From Megamerina dolium (Eukaryota > Arthropoda > Insecta > Diptera > Megamerinidae): a stretch of DNA of 64,000 nucleotides. The first letter of the stretch is position 1. Every line of letters starts with the position of its first letter. Both the position numbers and the translations under genes were made by a program. The notes beneath the pieces were generated by a model. The model was not told the DNA's origin, made no database searches, and saw only the letters and a program-made list of their open reading frames with translations. Location: contig OY978525.1 of assembly GCA_963854835.1 (NCBI GenBank), positions 3,739,501-3,803,500 on the forward strand, written 5' to 3'. Shown piece after piece: positions 12,381 to 24,443 of this stretch.

Positions 12381-15300
12381 GAACAAATTTCCGCCAGAAA
12401 TCTTTCATATGTCAGCAATCTAAAATGTATTGCTGACAAGGGAAAAATTTCGCACGGAGTTTTCCAAACAATCAAGCTAATATGGGGTCCGTTTTCATAC
12501 TTTTCAGTAATGATTATCCAGCAAAGAAATTTCTCAGAAATTGACACCATTCGCTCGCAAAGAGAAAAATATATGAACAAGTACGAGAACGCAAAACCAG
12601 CAAAAACCTGCAAGTTTCACGAACAGCTGATATTCCACTAAGTAAATTTCAATTGTTCGGTTAATTGTTTTTTTGTTTGAAAGCAGTTATAATGAGAACA
12701 AGCGTAATGATACAATTTTAAACAATTGAGAAAAATCAAAAATAAAATTTAAAACTAAAACACATTGTGTTAAATTTCTGTAGGTATAGCATTTTAAAAT
12801 TATGGAGAAATCCGAGATATATGACATTTGCCATAGTTATTGAAATAAACGAAATTTTCTCCGAGAATAGAGAAAGCAGATGATGATTTTTGTCACCAGC
12901 TGATTTAAAATTGATATACTAATTGGACTTTTGATAATTTTTAGTTTTCACTCAGAAACTTCTACAAAAACTAGACTGTAAAATTATTAAGAGACTCAAA
13001 ACCAAATTTTTTAAAATCATAAAATTGATTGCAAAATTAAAACTCCAGTTGCACATTTTTTTAAACTACTACTGTATTAGTTTACAGTTTTATATTAATT
13101 CGAATGCATGCGCTGGGTTGAATGGAGATGGTGAAGCAGGAGTAGGAGGAATGATGGTTGAGTGGTCGATGGTAATCGGTTATATCTTAGTTGTTGTTGT
13201 TTTTGTATTCGTGATCAAACGCACGTATACACATACATATATGCATCGAAGGTATATTCATGTATTTTTTTTTTTCTTCTCATAACCAACTTGTATGCAT
13301 ATTCCATTGTACCTACTTTTTGCTCCAATTATTAGGTACGTAGTATTGTTATTATTATTATTATTATTATTAATTTTCGTTTCGTTTCGTTTGGCGTGTT
13401 ATTTGCATATCGACATAATTTTCGAGAAATAAATAAATAAACAATGCACAATACGAACGAACGAACAAACGTCAAGGGACGATAGCAACAACAAGGCAAC
13501 GTAACGACGCAACGTAAAGAGGTTTGTTTCGTAAGCGCGCACAGTTGATGATGCATGCCAGCGAGAATTACGAATTTTCTTGAATAAAACACTGCACAGA
13601 GCAACAACAACAACAACAAATGCTATCAGCAAACGAACTATAATTATGAGATAATGATAATAATAACAGCAGTGATACACACACACATTTAAAATGCAAA
13701 ATGCAATTTTGTTGCTTTCAATTTTAATGCCAACTGATGGATAGTGTGAATAATGCGTCTGCCTGGAGCAAACAGCAAGTTGATAACGCGGGAATGACGA
13801 TAACGACGACGACAAGAACGACAACGACGACGATAATGATAGCGGCGAATGTTGTTACTCGATTTTGCTACAACTTTTTCTGCTATCGTTTAATTTTTGT
13901 TATTTTGTTTTGCCTTCACGACCGAACAGCAGTGGAATGAGAGCTAACGCTGCACCGGAAAATTTTTCAAAACATATATATTTCAACTCTGTTTTTTATT
14001 TTGTATTTGTTTTAATTAATTCTTTTTTTTTTTTTTTGCTAACCAACTACATATACATATGTAGGTACATTCATCATCAACCACATCTGCTTCTCTGTTT
14101 GTTTGTTCCTCTTTCGTCGTTTCGTCTTCCGATTCCTCTTAATCAACCGCCCCAACCGGCCCAGCAATCATTCTTCTGCTCTGTCAAGAGTAACTTTACT
14201 GTTGGTGTGTTTGTATTGTTTTGATTTTAGCGGCTTTCTCTTTATTATTGCTTTTCTATATTATTACTATTATTATTATTACGATTGTTATAATTTTTTA
14301 CAATTGTAAAATGTCAATTACATTTCTTTTTACAAATTATTCCGTTGTTTTGATATTGTACATATGTATAACAGTAGGTATGCATATATACATATAATTT
14401 CACCATAGCTTTTGATTCTCGATTCCAATGCGAAATGGCGATAAAACGCATACGTATTTATCCGTAATGAAAAATATATGCAACAGCACCGAACGAAGTC
14501 GACGACAACAATAATAATACGTACATGTACATATAAATAACACACATCGCCGAACTCAAAATACATGCACTTTCTTCTATATACATATTGTACAAATGTG
14601 TGTGTGTATATATACATACATATAAGCACACGCAAAGGTAACAATAATAATAATAATAATAATGAACAACAACAACAATAACGATATCACAAAATTTTTG
14701 CGACGCAAAAAGAAGCTAACAACGATGAGATATAGATGTCGTCAATGAGAGCATATGTTTTTGTATATGTGAGTATACCATATATTGAAAACATGTTCTA
14801 TGTACCTACAGATGCTCTCTCGATTTAGTGCTTTTGGGAGAGAACTTTAAACAGTGGTCTCGAATAATACGAGAGGGTGCATTTCATTTTGCTGCGGGTT
14901 GATATTGAATCGGTATGGAATCAATAACATCAAACCAATATGTATGACCGATTTGTTGGTCATCATACAAATTTGATTCGAATATATTATGGCGGCCTTG
15001 TGCTTGGGTTTTGCAATAAATATTTAGGGAATTTTTATGGGTAATAAAAATTTGTTTTTGATTTCAATTTTTTTGTTTTGTTTAGAAATAAAAATTATTA
15101 AAATTGATTTTTTGGACAGAAAAAAATGTTTGAAATAATTATTTCTGAGTTAATTTTTTTTTTGTTGTGAAAAAATATAAGTTTTATACATTTTTTTCAA
15201 TATAAAAAAATATTTTTGATATATTTTTCTTCTTTCTGTGGTAAGAATTATTTTTGTTTTATCTTTGTTTTATAATTATTAAATTTTTTTTTTTTTAAAT

Positions 15301-15640
15301 TCTTTGTCAGAAAAAAGTTTGACATAATTTTTTGAGGAGAAATAAAAACACATTTGTTTTTTGTTGAAATATAAAAACTATTTTAGTTTTATTTTTTTTT
15401 TATTCACACTCAAAAAACAAAAAGTTTTTAAACATTTGTTTCTACTCAGAAATAAAAATTATTGCAGTTTTTATTTTTTTTGCTAAGATATAAAATGGCT
15501 TTCGTTTCAAAGAAATCTTAAAAATCCAAATTTCAACACTCAAAGAAAAAATAATCTCAAAAATTAGTTTTTATTCGGCAAAAGATAGAAAAAAAAGGCG
15601 TTCCATTTCATTCTCAGTGTCACTTGATGTCATTTAAAAC
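12381..15640. other. Intergenic, microsatellite-rich, no confirmed gene
   Basis: Between 13.3 and 14.7 kb there are many short-period repeats: (TTA) at 13,348-13,372, AACGAACG, CAA, ACGACG and TTATTA runs. This texture is common in fly leader exons, but I see no ORF or clear splice pair to anchor one. 15,020-15,600 is poly-A/poly-T low complexity in which a block like AGAAATAAAAATTATT recurs loosely. The overlapping frames at 12,348-12,641 (+) and 12,377-12,613 (-) have no family likeness. Confidence 0.4.
13348..13372. repeat. (TTA)n microsatellite
   Basis: Trinucleotide run visible directly. Confidence 0.85.
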
Positions 15641-15680
15641 AATTTACTTATTTATTACATTATTAATAATTAATTGATTA

Positions 15681-15686
15681 TTTATT
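15681..15686 (-). terminator. Poly(A) signal (AATAAA on minus strand)
   Basis: TTTATT on the plus strand, about 40 bases past the stop of the endonuclease gene. A second copy is at 15,651-15,656. Confidence 0.5.
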
Positions 15687-15726
15687 AAAAATTTGCTATT
15701 AAAAATTGTACAATTTTCCATATTCC

Positions 15727-16971
15727 TTAAGCGAAAATATCAACACTTGGTAGATGCTTTCGTTGAAAATCAATCAAATCACAGCAAAATGTAAAACCAG
15801 CTTCTTTGGTATTTAGGAGAGAAATTGGACAAATTTCCTCTTTGCACATTACTGGTTGTGGTGGATTTATATTATAGATATTATTGTAGGTGAGAAATAC
15901 AGTGCCATTACTATAGGCTATAGAGGTGACAATTTTATAAACCCATTTTGGTATGGGATTACGACCGCCTGCAGCCAAATACATTTCTACTAAATTATTA
16001 TTCACATCACGCAGTTGTAGAACATCAATTGTACCCGTTATGACTTTTACACCACCACCATATGCATGATTACGTATCCATGTTTCAATTGTCTTCCAAT
16101 TGCCGCGATTAATGGAACTGAATTGTGCCATAACATTGATATATTTGAATGTGGCACGCATATGATCGCCAAAAATATAATCACCAGATGGCACTAAATG
16201 ACCACGATCCATTATGACATGCTGTGGAGAGTTCACATAACGTTGATTGGGTCCCAGCAATGTATTGAAACGATCATAAATTTTACGTGCTTGAAATGTG
16301 GCAGCTACAGCGTGTGGTATAATCAGGTTTGTTGTGAAAGTCACATTTGGTCTGTTCGTATCTGATATGAAATGGAAATGGTGTGTTAATTGAAAAGATA
16401 GAAATATTAGCCAACACCTACTTACTTACATACTGTATGGGCATAAGCCGTGTGTTGAGTAAAATGTGCGATCGCCTTCTCTCTATCGTAGCAGCTTTTG
16501 TAGAGCTCTAAGAAGTCATAATCAATTCTATAACCCACCCGATAGGTGTCACTTGAAAGACACTCCGTAGATGTGGACATTGGTTCAACACTTGCTCTCA
16601 TCGGGCTCTCACACTCCTGTATGGGCAGAGCACGATCAAATGTACCATTGCCTTTGCATATGAAACTTATCACGTCTGTGGCATTACAAATGGCATAAAG
16701 TAGCTGGCCCACGCGCACAACATTCGTGACTAGTGGACTCAATGTGCCATTCTTATGTCGTATGGCCAAAAGACGTGTCTCCTCTTCAATTTGTGCTCTG
16801 GTTAGCTTGCACTGCCTCAATGGACGACCTGTAATTAAACAAATGTTTAGAGAATTCTATTGCATAAGTAAATTATACATTAATTACGAGCCACTTACGT
16901 GATGATGACGTGACTGCAGCACTCAAAAGTATCAGGACAAATAGTTGACTAGCAAATGGTAGCAGCATCAT
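15727..16971 (-). CDS. Secreted DNA/RNA non-specific endonuclease (Endonuclease_NS family), 3 exons, 368 aa
   Basis: Exons (minus): 16,899-16,971, 16,430-16,828 and 15,727-16,361. Donors are GTAAGT-like and acceptors ATTACAG and ATATCAG; introns are 70 and 68 bases; the frame holds across both (SSS-R-PLRQC and AHTV-Y-TNRPN). Residues 1-24 form a signal peptide (hydrophobic run FVLILLSAAV), so the product is probably secreted. The nuclease domain holds DRGH at 209-212 (catalytic His212), then the SINRGNWKTIE block with Asn242 and Glu250 spaced as the metal-binding Asn and distal Glu of Serratia-type nucleases. Several Cys suggest disulfides. Insect relatives are salivary, gut or seminal nucleases that hydrolyse DNA and RNA; the tissue here is unknown. 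The key residues are intact. The start is the first of two adjacent ATGs. Confidence 0.88.
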
Positions 16972-18127
16972 GTTTACATCGAAATGATATTCATCCTTGA
17001 CTGATTTAAATTCAATTTATAATACTTACATACCCTCAGCAAATGGCTTATCTTTTTCATATTTACGCTTATAAAAAGTTCAAATACTTAACACATGGGT
17101 ATGAGCATTTGTAAATACGTCTCAATTTGTTCAGATCACAATCTAGGGTTGAGCTTCGAAATTAAACGATTAAATGACATTACTTTTGTAGATAAGCATA
17201 TTTTAGTTAACACGTCATTACTCATACTCTTGTAGACTGAAAGATGACAATGCCAAGAGAAGATTTATCAACAAAAAAAACTGCATAATAAATTTGAGTA
17301 AAGCTACATTTGTTTTTAATTCTTCTTAAAGTCTCGATATGCACTGCCAACTGTTGAGTCAATTCGCAAGTACAAAGCTCTGCTCTATGTACACAAGTAC
17401 TTTTTACATTTGCAACAATATGCATATGAAGATGAATGGGTGGCGAAAAGCAGAGTAGTCATAGAGCTTTCGCCACTGTAAAGGAAAGTAAAAGTTGTTG
17501 GCATCGCAACAGTATTTTGTAAACAAAATTTAAAACATATACAATTCTACAAGTAAAGTAAAATCAGTTCAAACAGCTGTGTTCCCACCAAAAATTTCCC
17601 CACATAGTTGCATCTACAAATTTCTTAGTTTTTTTAGTTTTGGCATTTTTCCATAATTCTATTATAACCTAGAGAAATTTATTATAAGAATTATGTTAAT
17701 ATAAGAAAAAAAGTATGAACGTTTGCTAAAATAATCTGCAAAAAAAAGATTATACAATTAAATAGATTATAGACTTGTTTGGTAAAATATAAAACTCACT
17801 AATTTCTCTCAAGTTCTTTTTGACTAAGCCACATTTGTATTTTGATATTTCTCCATTTTGTGTAACGATTCACAAGTTGTATGTAACTATGTGTATGTGT
17901 GTGTTGTGTGTGCTTATAAATTTGCAAGTACCGCTAAATATACTCATACAATTTAAATACAGCAATATGTTGAAAATTATATTAGATTTAATGCAAATAT
18001 TTCATGTAAATGATGCAAAGCAAGAGTTAATTAATAATCATTATTATGTGTATGTGAAGTGATTAGAATATGTTTAAAATGAAGCATTGCAGCAATTAGT
18101 AGTACTATTATTTTTGGCCAACTGTGA
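16972..18127. other. Intergenic between the endonuclease and Rpn13
   Basis: AT-rich. It must hold the promoter of the endonuclease and the 3' UTR of Rpn13. TATAAT is present near 17,019 on the plus strand, but I cannot assign a TATA box to a start. No ORF of note. Confidence 0.4.
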
Positions 18128-19477
18128 CTATTCCTTTTTTTCAGCCTTTTGGCTCTCATTTTCCCCTTTGGCGGTGACCTCTTTGTCCTTAGCACCACCC
18201 ATTGTAGCGCCAGCTGGTAATGCTTTCTCCAAAGCCTTCACAAACTCTTCCAAATTACCCGAATATGCTGCAGCTACCGCTTCTGGTGTCAATTCGAATT
18301 GTGACACAACAGGGCCCAGCTGAGCCGATTGAAGAGCATTGGAGAATAGTGAGAGTGCCTGCTGAAATTGAGGCGAAGCTATTGTATCCTTGATTTGTTG
18401 TTTCTTATTCTCGTCGGAATCGTCAGATTCGGGCAGGTGTACTGATAGCATATTGGCACGATCAGGATCAGAGATAATTTCATTGATAGCTTCGGATCCA
18501 GCAAGAGCGGTTGACAAGTCTATGTTTAGTGAGCGACCAGATCCAGCTTCGGGTGAGAGGTTCGATAAGTACGGTTGGTAGTCGACGCTGAACGTATTCG
18601 CAGATTTCTTACCAGCTAAAGATGAGCCATTGTCGTTACCGCCACTTGTGCCACTGCCATTACCACCAGTTGAACTGCTTCCTTTACCTTTGCCTTTCGG
18701 GGCCGATGGAGTACGTGCTGCTCCAGATGAACTATTTTCCGGAGTTAGCAAATTACTTGCAGATACAGCTATGCGATTTGAACCGGGAGTACCACCCGAT
18801 GAACGTGAATTCTCACCTGGACGGCTAAAGCAGAGGATTTAAGTTATATTTCAAATATTAGTATTGCAAAACGAACAAAATTCAACTTACTTCATAGAAC
18901 CCAATAATGAACTAAGTCCACCCATTTGACCTACACCGCCAAATAATTGCATCAATTGTTGCTGTGATAGATTATTCAACATATATTGTAGATCGCCACT
19001 ATCGCTGCCACTACGTTGTGCAGTTGGTGGATTATTCATCAGCTCATTGACACGACGACAGTATTCTTCGTCTTTATCGATTTTTGGTTCTTGCATCCAA
19101 AAGAACATACGCCGCGATGATGTTTTAAATTTCAAAACATATACTCGACCAGTCTTGCACTGTTCGACGCGCTTAAATTCAAAGTCATCTGGAAAGACGA
19201 TTAAATCGTCTTCAACCTTTATATGGTGGTTGATAGGAAATAAATAAAAGCATGTATATAGGGACTGTTACTGCACTACTCCTACCTTTCCAGTGGTACG
19301 ATCTTTCCAACAGAAATGCATTAGACCATCTTCGCCCTGTGTTAGATAAACTAAGCCTTTGCGAGCGTCAGGATGTACCATCTTTCCTATCATATTCATG
19401 CGTCCTGCACGAAACTCTACTAAATTCGAGCCACTACTGCCCGCATTACCAGATAGACCAGCTTGACGACCAAACAT
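18128..19477 (-). CDS. Rpn13: Proteasomal ubiquitin receptor Rpn13/ADRM1, 404 aa
   Basis: Coding exons (minus): 19,286-19,477, 18,891-19,216 and 18,128-18,824; introns are 69 and 66 bases. Total is 1215 bases, 404 residues plus stop, close to human ADRM1 (407). The Pru domain (residues about 17-130) is clear: [33 protein letters not shown], then [13 protein letters not shown] and FFWMQEPK. It binds ubiquitin and docks on Rpn2 of the 19S particle. A low-complexity Ser/Gly linker follows. The C-terminal DEUBAD domain (about 280-385) binds and activates the deubiquitinase Uch37/UCHL5. The protein ends in a Lys/Glu-rich tail. The start is the Met of MFGRQAG; an in-frame upstream run (MAYIYSDIF) reads through a likely 5' UTR acceptor at 19,503 (TTTATAG) and is not needed. 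A possible 49-base leader intron is 19,503-19,551. The gene is divergent from Paip1. Confidence 0.96.
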
Positions 19478-19552
19478 TTTTGCTTGTGTCGAAAATATAT
19501 CGCTATAAATATAAGCCAATAAAATTTTGAAGCAAAAAACAATAAGCTTACC

Positions 19553-20560
19553 TTTAAGATGAACAAAAATTGATTTATATTATTGAAAAAACGTGACGTA
19601 ACTGAATACAAAAGGCAAGTTGATAAATGATTTTTCTTTTCAATCAATAAGATCGATTTAAACGATTGTAACCGTACTCAAATAGCAAGATATTAAATGA
19701 TATAAATGATTTTTTTTTCAATGACGAGCATTTTTTAAACGTCAAAAATGAATTGACATCTAGATCGAGTAAATTTTTATGTCGTTGAGCTTTCTGCTAT
19801 ATTAGGGAATTAATGATTTTAAGCAGGGTATGTGCGATATGATTTATGCCCTGTATATTTGAATAGTTGTGCTAGCAATCTGGAATATTTATATATTTTT
19901 TAAAAAATTTCAATTTTCAACAGATTGTTAATATACTATAGCAGAAATCAGACACATCCATTTAATTTAGAATCTGTTAACTAAGTTATCCACACTTCAT
20001 ACGTAATATTATATAAGCACCAAGAAAGAAGATTACGTCCATTAGAGATGATTTTACTAGATGGACTTTACATTAGTTCAGCTGCAAGAGAAAATGACAA
20101 AATGGTGAATAAATTGAAAAAAGAAAAATGTAAACAATGCGTAAGAATGAATAAAAATAAAATCATATAACATTTACGTATTTTTGCTGCTATAACAACA
20201 GAATCGATGACACTAACTACTTGTACAAATAACAATTTGTGTACTGTTTTGATTGATTTATACTATTGAACTGAAAAATTCAGTTTTATTGTGCCATGTG
20301 TGGTATTTGTATTTACTTACGCTCGTAATTTTTGTAATCTGTGCCGTATTGGTTGTTTTGACAGTTAAAGTAATAGAAATGTGTAACAAATCTGTCTTTG
20401 CTAATTATTGGCAATGTTGTATTTCAATATTTAGACAATTTTCAATGAAAATCTGATTTTTAGCTGCGTAGAAAATACAATATTTCACAGATTTTCAATG
20501 AAATTGAAATTTTCTACAGAAAAAATCCAAAGTTTTGGTATTTGTAGGCAAGAATTATTA
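19553..20560. other. Intergenic between divergent Rpn13 and Paip1 leaders
   Basis: About 1 kb, AT-rich, probably holding both promoters. I see no clear TATA box, DRE or other named site and no credible ORF. Confidence 0.4.
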
Positions 20561-20579
20561 ACACAACATAATTTGAAAG

Positions 20580-21446
20580 CAACCCTGTCGTCTCTTTTGC
20601 CGTTGTGATCTCGTCTTCTTTTGACTGTGTTCGTCAAAGGAAAATGTCGTCTTAATTTAGTGTGCTGTTGTTGTGTTTGTTAGAACAAGCTTTCTCTTCT
20701 TGTCTTGTGTGTAGTAAATTGATCGTCTCCGGTCGGTTGGTTAAAAATCAATTACATTTTATTCGATTTATGGAGCAATATTTCACAAATTTAAAATCAA
20801 GTTTAAATCAATATTAGTGAAATATTCTATGGTTGTCTCTTACTCAACCAATGAAGTTGGAAGAAGGAAATTAAAGGAAAAATCATAATCATCATTTTCG
20901 TCGTCGTTTTCGTTGTCGTCGTTGGTTTTCGTGGCAAGGTGAAAAAAATACGATATAAAAGAGGTATATAGCTGCAAAGGTGAAAATTTAACCGCATAAA
21001 ACGAATTTTCCAAATAGATTTTTACATATCAGCATCATTAAATTCACAATCATTATTTAACCTTTTGCACCTTCTCTTTTTCTCGTTCTACATTTTTCAT
21101 TTTTCATTCTTTTCTACTTCTTGGTCTCTTCTATAACCTCCCTAACAAAATGACAACAACAAAAACAACCAAAAATGAAGCAGCAAGTTAAAAGTGGTTT
21201 TTCTTGTCGATTTGGTTTTTGTAATTTGTGCAAAAACGAAAAAAATTGATTGAAAAATTTCGCCCAAAAATAGCGACTATCAAAACTGTGGAAGACGTGA
21301 ATAAGAAGTTGAGAAGAGAATCGGCAGAAGAGGACTAGAGAAGTAAAAGTGACAACGTAACACTACCAACGAATACAAACAACAAACAGCAGCAATAGCA
21401 ACACCAACATTAACATCATAATATCCTCACAAGTAATACGAGAAAG
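20580..21446 (+). other. Probable non-coding leader region of Paip1
   Basis: The sequence changes here to CGTC/TTTTCGTCG and ACAACAACA runs typical of long fly 5' UTRs, without a long ORF. Possible donors include CAAG-GTGAAA at about 20,938, AAAG-GTGAAA near 20,980, ACAA-GTAATA at 21,433 and AAAG-GTACCT at 21,447. The only coding region downstream on this strand with a matching acceptor is Paip1 (24,354). Start site and chosen donor are not resolved. Confidence 0.4.
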
Positions 21447-22559
21447 GTACCTACCTACATGCTCCTATAAAAAAAGGATTACATATTAACACCTAACATT
21501 AGATAAAATCCAATCGAAAATTATGTAGTGAAACAAAAATTTAACAAACAAATTACGCATGCATTTTTCAGGTACATCTGTACATATGTATGCACGTATA
21601 TATGCTGATTTTTACACGCGTTGCATTTTTGTGCCACGAACGTGATTTGCATTGAAATAAGTTTGAAGTATTGTGTAAAAAATTCGATACTTTCGTGACA
21701 GGCGGTTTTGCAGAGTTAAGCAAATATTTTGCGCTTATATAGGATTTGAAATTTCGCGAAAATTTGTCATATTATTTGATTGCTTCAATCAGTCATGAAA
21801 TTTTGATTTGTAAATGTCAAACCTTTTTGCGATCAATTTTATTTAATTTTATTATACCAAAAAAGTAGTAATTTTTTTACAATTCATGGCTGTGACGTGT
21901 GACGATTACAAACTCTTTCGGCCTAACAGCATATTTTGAGGCCGTGTTACGAATCATTGTAGGCTGAAATTTGGAAAATGCCGGTTTTGCCATAAGCCTT
22001 TGTTGTTGTTGTAGTTTTGTTTCCGTACAAAGCATGAGATGATGAGAAAACTGATGAGATGAATGGAACTTGGTCGAGTGCTTCCGGAACGTAGACCCGT
22101 CCATACTTGGAAGCCGTATTCGAAATGTGCCGATAAACGATTCAAATCGGTTTTCTGTATTCGAATTAATTTGTTATATGAATTGTAGAAGAAATAGCTT
22201 CGAAATTAATCTTTTTAAATCACATTTAATAAAGGATATCGCTTTTGAATTGAAATCGGTCTCTGATAATCCTGAATTTTGAAAACACACAAAGAATTGT
22301 GGAAATTTAAATACAGATGGGCAACCACGATGATTTTCAATTTTGGAAAAACTATTTTTCTTCATTTTCATTCAAATAAATTTTTTTTGCATGCAAATAC
22401 ATATTGTCTAGTGTGGAAAATTATTCAAGTGGCTTAATAAATATGAAACGCATTTGAACAAACCATAGAATATGAAAAAGTACCTTTTCGACCAATTAAA
22501 ATTGCTTTAGAATGATGAATTTATATGTATCATAAGTTAATTCATTGTTTTGGTATGTA

Positions 22560-22779
22560 CAGTTGTTGACAACTAATTAGAAACGATACTTATTTTATAT
22601 GTATTTGATATTTTTTTTCTATTAAAACACGTATTTCCATAACTTGCTCGCATATTTCATTTAAACATATGAGAGACTTAAAAACAAAGAGGATATAGTT
22701 TATTGAAAATTCATTTTTTGTGTTTTTTTTTTTAAATGTGTGAAATCCACGAATTGAGTGCGACACCTAATTAGAAACG
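22560..22779 (+). repeat. Left IR/DR of the Tc1-like element
   Basis: Outer repeat 22,560-22,585 and inner repeat 22,758-22,779 share the 13-base word CTAATTAGAAACG in the same orientation. Confidence 0.85.
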
Positions 22780-22833
22780 AAAGTATTTTATCAGGAAAAA
22801 ATAATGATGTTAAGAAATATAATAAGTTTACTT

Positions 22834-23856
22834 TTAATATTTGGTTGCGTAACCCTTTTGTTTCAACACTGCCTCACATCGATTACGCATTGATGTTATA
22901 AGACTCCGGCAGCGCTCCACTGGTATTGCTTCCCATGCCGTTCTTACTTCCTCAAAAAGGACATCCATATTTGATATATTTTTGGCACTGACGACTCTTT
23001 TAACGTCAGTGGAAAGATGCTCGATGGGGTTCAAGTCTGGACTGGATGATGGCCATTCCAAAACATTGATGGAATTTTCGTCAAAAAACTGTTTCGTCAA
23101 CTTTGCCGTGTGCTTTGGATCGTTATCCTGTTGAAATTTCCATATAACAGGCAAATTCTCCTCAGCCCACGGCAACATGACATTTTTGAGTATGTCGACG
23201 TATTTTTCTTTGTTTAAAATTCCATCAATCCTATAAAGTGGACCAACACCATTCCAGGAGAAACATCCCCACACCATGATTGATCCTCCACCATGCTTCA
23301 CTACGCGTGAAACATAGCGAGGATTAAATTCTTCGTTGATTGGCCGTCGAACATACCTCCGACCATCAGGACCTATGCGGTTAATCTTCGTTTCATCGCT
23401 CCAAACGACATACTTCCACTGATTTGGAGTCCAAGACCAATGGGACTGGGCAAAGTCTACACGTCGTTTTCTTTGAATTTTAGTTAGAAGTGGTTTCTTG
23501 CGTGCTGCTCTGCCGTGAAGTCCAGATTCCACCAAACGCCGTGCAATTGTTCTCTTGGATATTTGGACATTGAATTCATCCTGAATTTCCCGTTGAATGT
23601 CAGAGGAACTCTTTTTTGGGTCTCTTCGGGAGATCACTGTTATCCTCCTGTCTATTCCTGCTGAAGTTTTCCGGGGCCTTTTTTTGCGTGCAACATTGGC
23701 AACTGTTTTAAAATTCTGGATATGCTTTAAGGCATTAAAAACCATTTTTTTTGAGCATTTGACCTGCTCCGCAATTTGACTGTACGACTTTCCAGCTTTA
23801 CGAAGGTCAAAAATTGAGCTGCGTAGGGCAGGTGTACAGCTGCTGCCTTTTCCCAT
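22834..23856 (-). CDS. Tc1-family transposase, DD34E, 340 aa
   Basis: Full-length uninterrupted frame of 340 residues, the usual size. N-terminal paired-like DNA-binding half: first helix-turn-helix at about 8-50 (DLRKAGKSYSQIAEQVKCS), a basic hinge RKKRPRK at 58-64, and a second helix-turn-helix at about 70-112 (SSDIQREIQDEFNVQISKRT). The catalytic triad reads WSDETK (Asp154), QQDNDPKHT (Asp244) and DLNPIEH (Glu279), with 34 residues between the second Asp and Glu, so DD34E. The GGGSIMVWGCFS block is at 189-200. One oddity: the residue after IEHL is Ser282, where the family nearly always has Trp (IENLW). It would cut at TA and join the ends by cut-and-paste. There are no introns, stops or frameshifts. 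The start ATG is the first in frame. Confidence 0.93.
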   Translation of the reverse strand: MGKGSSCTPALRSSIFDLRKAGKSYSQIAEQVKCSKKMVFNALKHIQNFKTVANVARKKRPRKTSAGIDRRITVISRRDPKKSSSDIQREIQDEFNVQISKRTIARRLVESGLHGRAARKKPLLTKIQRKRRVDFAQSHWSWTPNQWKYVVWSDETKINRIGPDGRRYVRRPINEEFNPRYVSRVVKHGGGSIMVWGCFSWNGVGPLYRIDGILNKEKYVDILKNVMLPWAEENLPVIWKFQQDNDPKHTAKLTKQFFDENSINVLEWPSSSPDLNPIEHLSTDVKRVVSAKNISNMDVLFEEVRTAWEAIPVERCRSLITSMRNRCEAVLKQKGYATKY

Positions 23857-23983
23857 TATAAATCTTGAAGATACAAATTTTAATTGATATTAAACAGTAA
23901 ATTTAAAACAAATACTTACCAAAAATCTGTAATATTATTTTTAAAACAGCACAGCGCTATGAATATGTTATCATTGGACAACT

Positions 23984-24236
23984 GTTTCTAATTAACTGTC
24001 GCACTTTATTTACCTTGTACTAAGTAACGCATACACATTGTTGGAAAATAGTAACGGTAATTAAACTGCACAACTACAAAACTCGGCGCATTGAGTAGTA
24101 AATAGAGTAACACAAGCAATGCAAGTGTTTTCCAAAGAAAAGATAACGGTAAATTTGAACATTTTATTATTATGCTCAACGAAATCTTACAAAAAGAGAG
24201 CGTTTCTAATTAGTTGTCAACAGCTGTATATGTGCA
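23984..24236 (-). repeat. Right IR/DR of the Tc1-like element
   Basis: Inner repeat 23,984-24,004 and outer repeat 24,211-24,236 both contain GTTTCTAATTA, inverted relative to the left end. Confidence 0.85.
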
Positions 24237-24443
24237 TGTGTTCGTGTGCGCGGGTACATTTGTTTATATGCGGTTGAGCGAATGAGTTAATTAATAAACA
24301 AAACAACAACTATAACAATGAAAATAATATTTTGTGTTTCTTTTTATCACATAGATTTTACTCAAATAAAGCAACTTTACTGCCTTGACGCAAAAAAAGA
24401 GTACATTTCGATTCCATAATCCAGAATATATTCCAAATCTACG

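Larger units (their letters stand above)
22560..24236 (-). mobile_element. Tc1-like DNA transposon, IR/DR type, apparently complete
   Basis: A 1677-base element flanked by TA dinucleotides (22,558-22,559 and 24,237-24,238), the Tc1/mariner target. Terminal inverted repeats of 26 bases at 22,560-22,585 and 24,211-24,236 differ at one base; each begins CAG(T/C)TGTTGACAAC. A second, internal pair carries the same TAATTAGAAAC core: 22,758-22,779 and, inverted, 23,984-24,004, both also sharing a GTGCGACA box. So each end has an outer and an inner direct repeat, 220 and 253 bases across, the IR/DR plan of Sleeping Beauty-like elements. It carries one uninterrupted transposase gene on the minus strand. 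It lies in the presumed leader intron of Paip1, in opposite orientation to that gene. Near-identical ends and an open frame suggest a young insertion. Confidence 0.93.

Noticed and set aside
12348..12641. 97-codon ORF (+) overlapping a 78-codon ORF (-)
   Set aside because: Both strands are open by chance; no family likeness. The neighbouring sequence is mariner debris.
13399..13824. 141-codon ORF on the minus strand
   Set aside because: Reads poly-Val/Leu/Ser from CAA/ACG microsatellites; no domain.
19478..19519. Upstream Met (MAYIYSDIF) as the Rpn13 start
   Set aside because: It would read through a likely acceptor (TTTATAG at 19,503), and the Rpn13 family begins close to the MFGRQ start.
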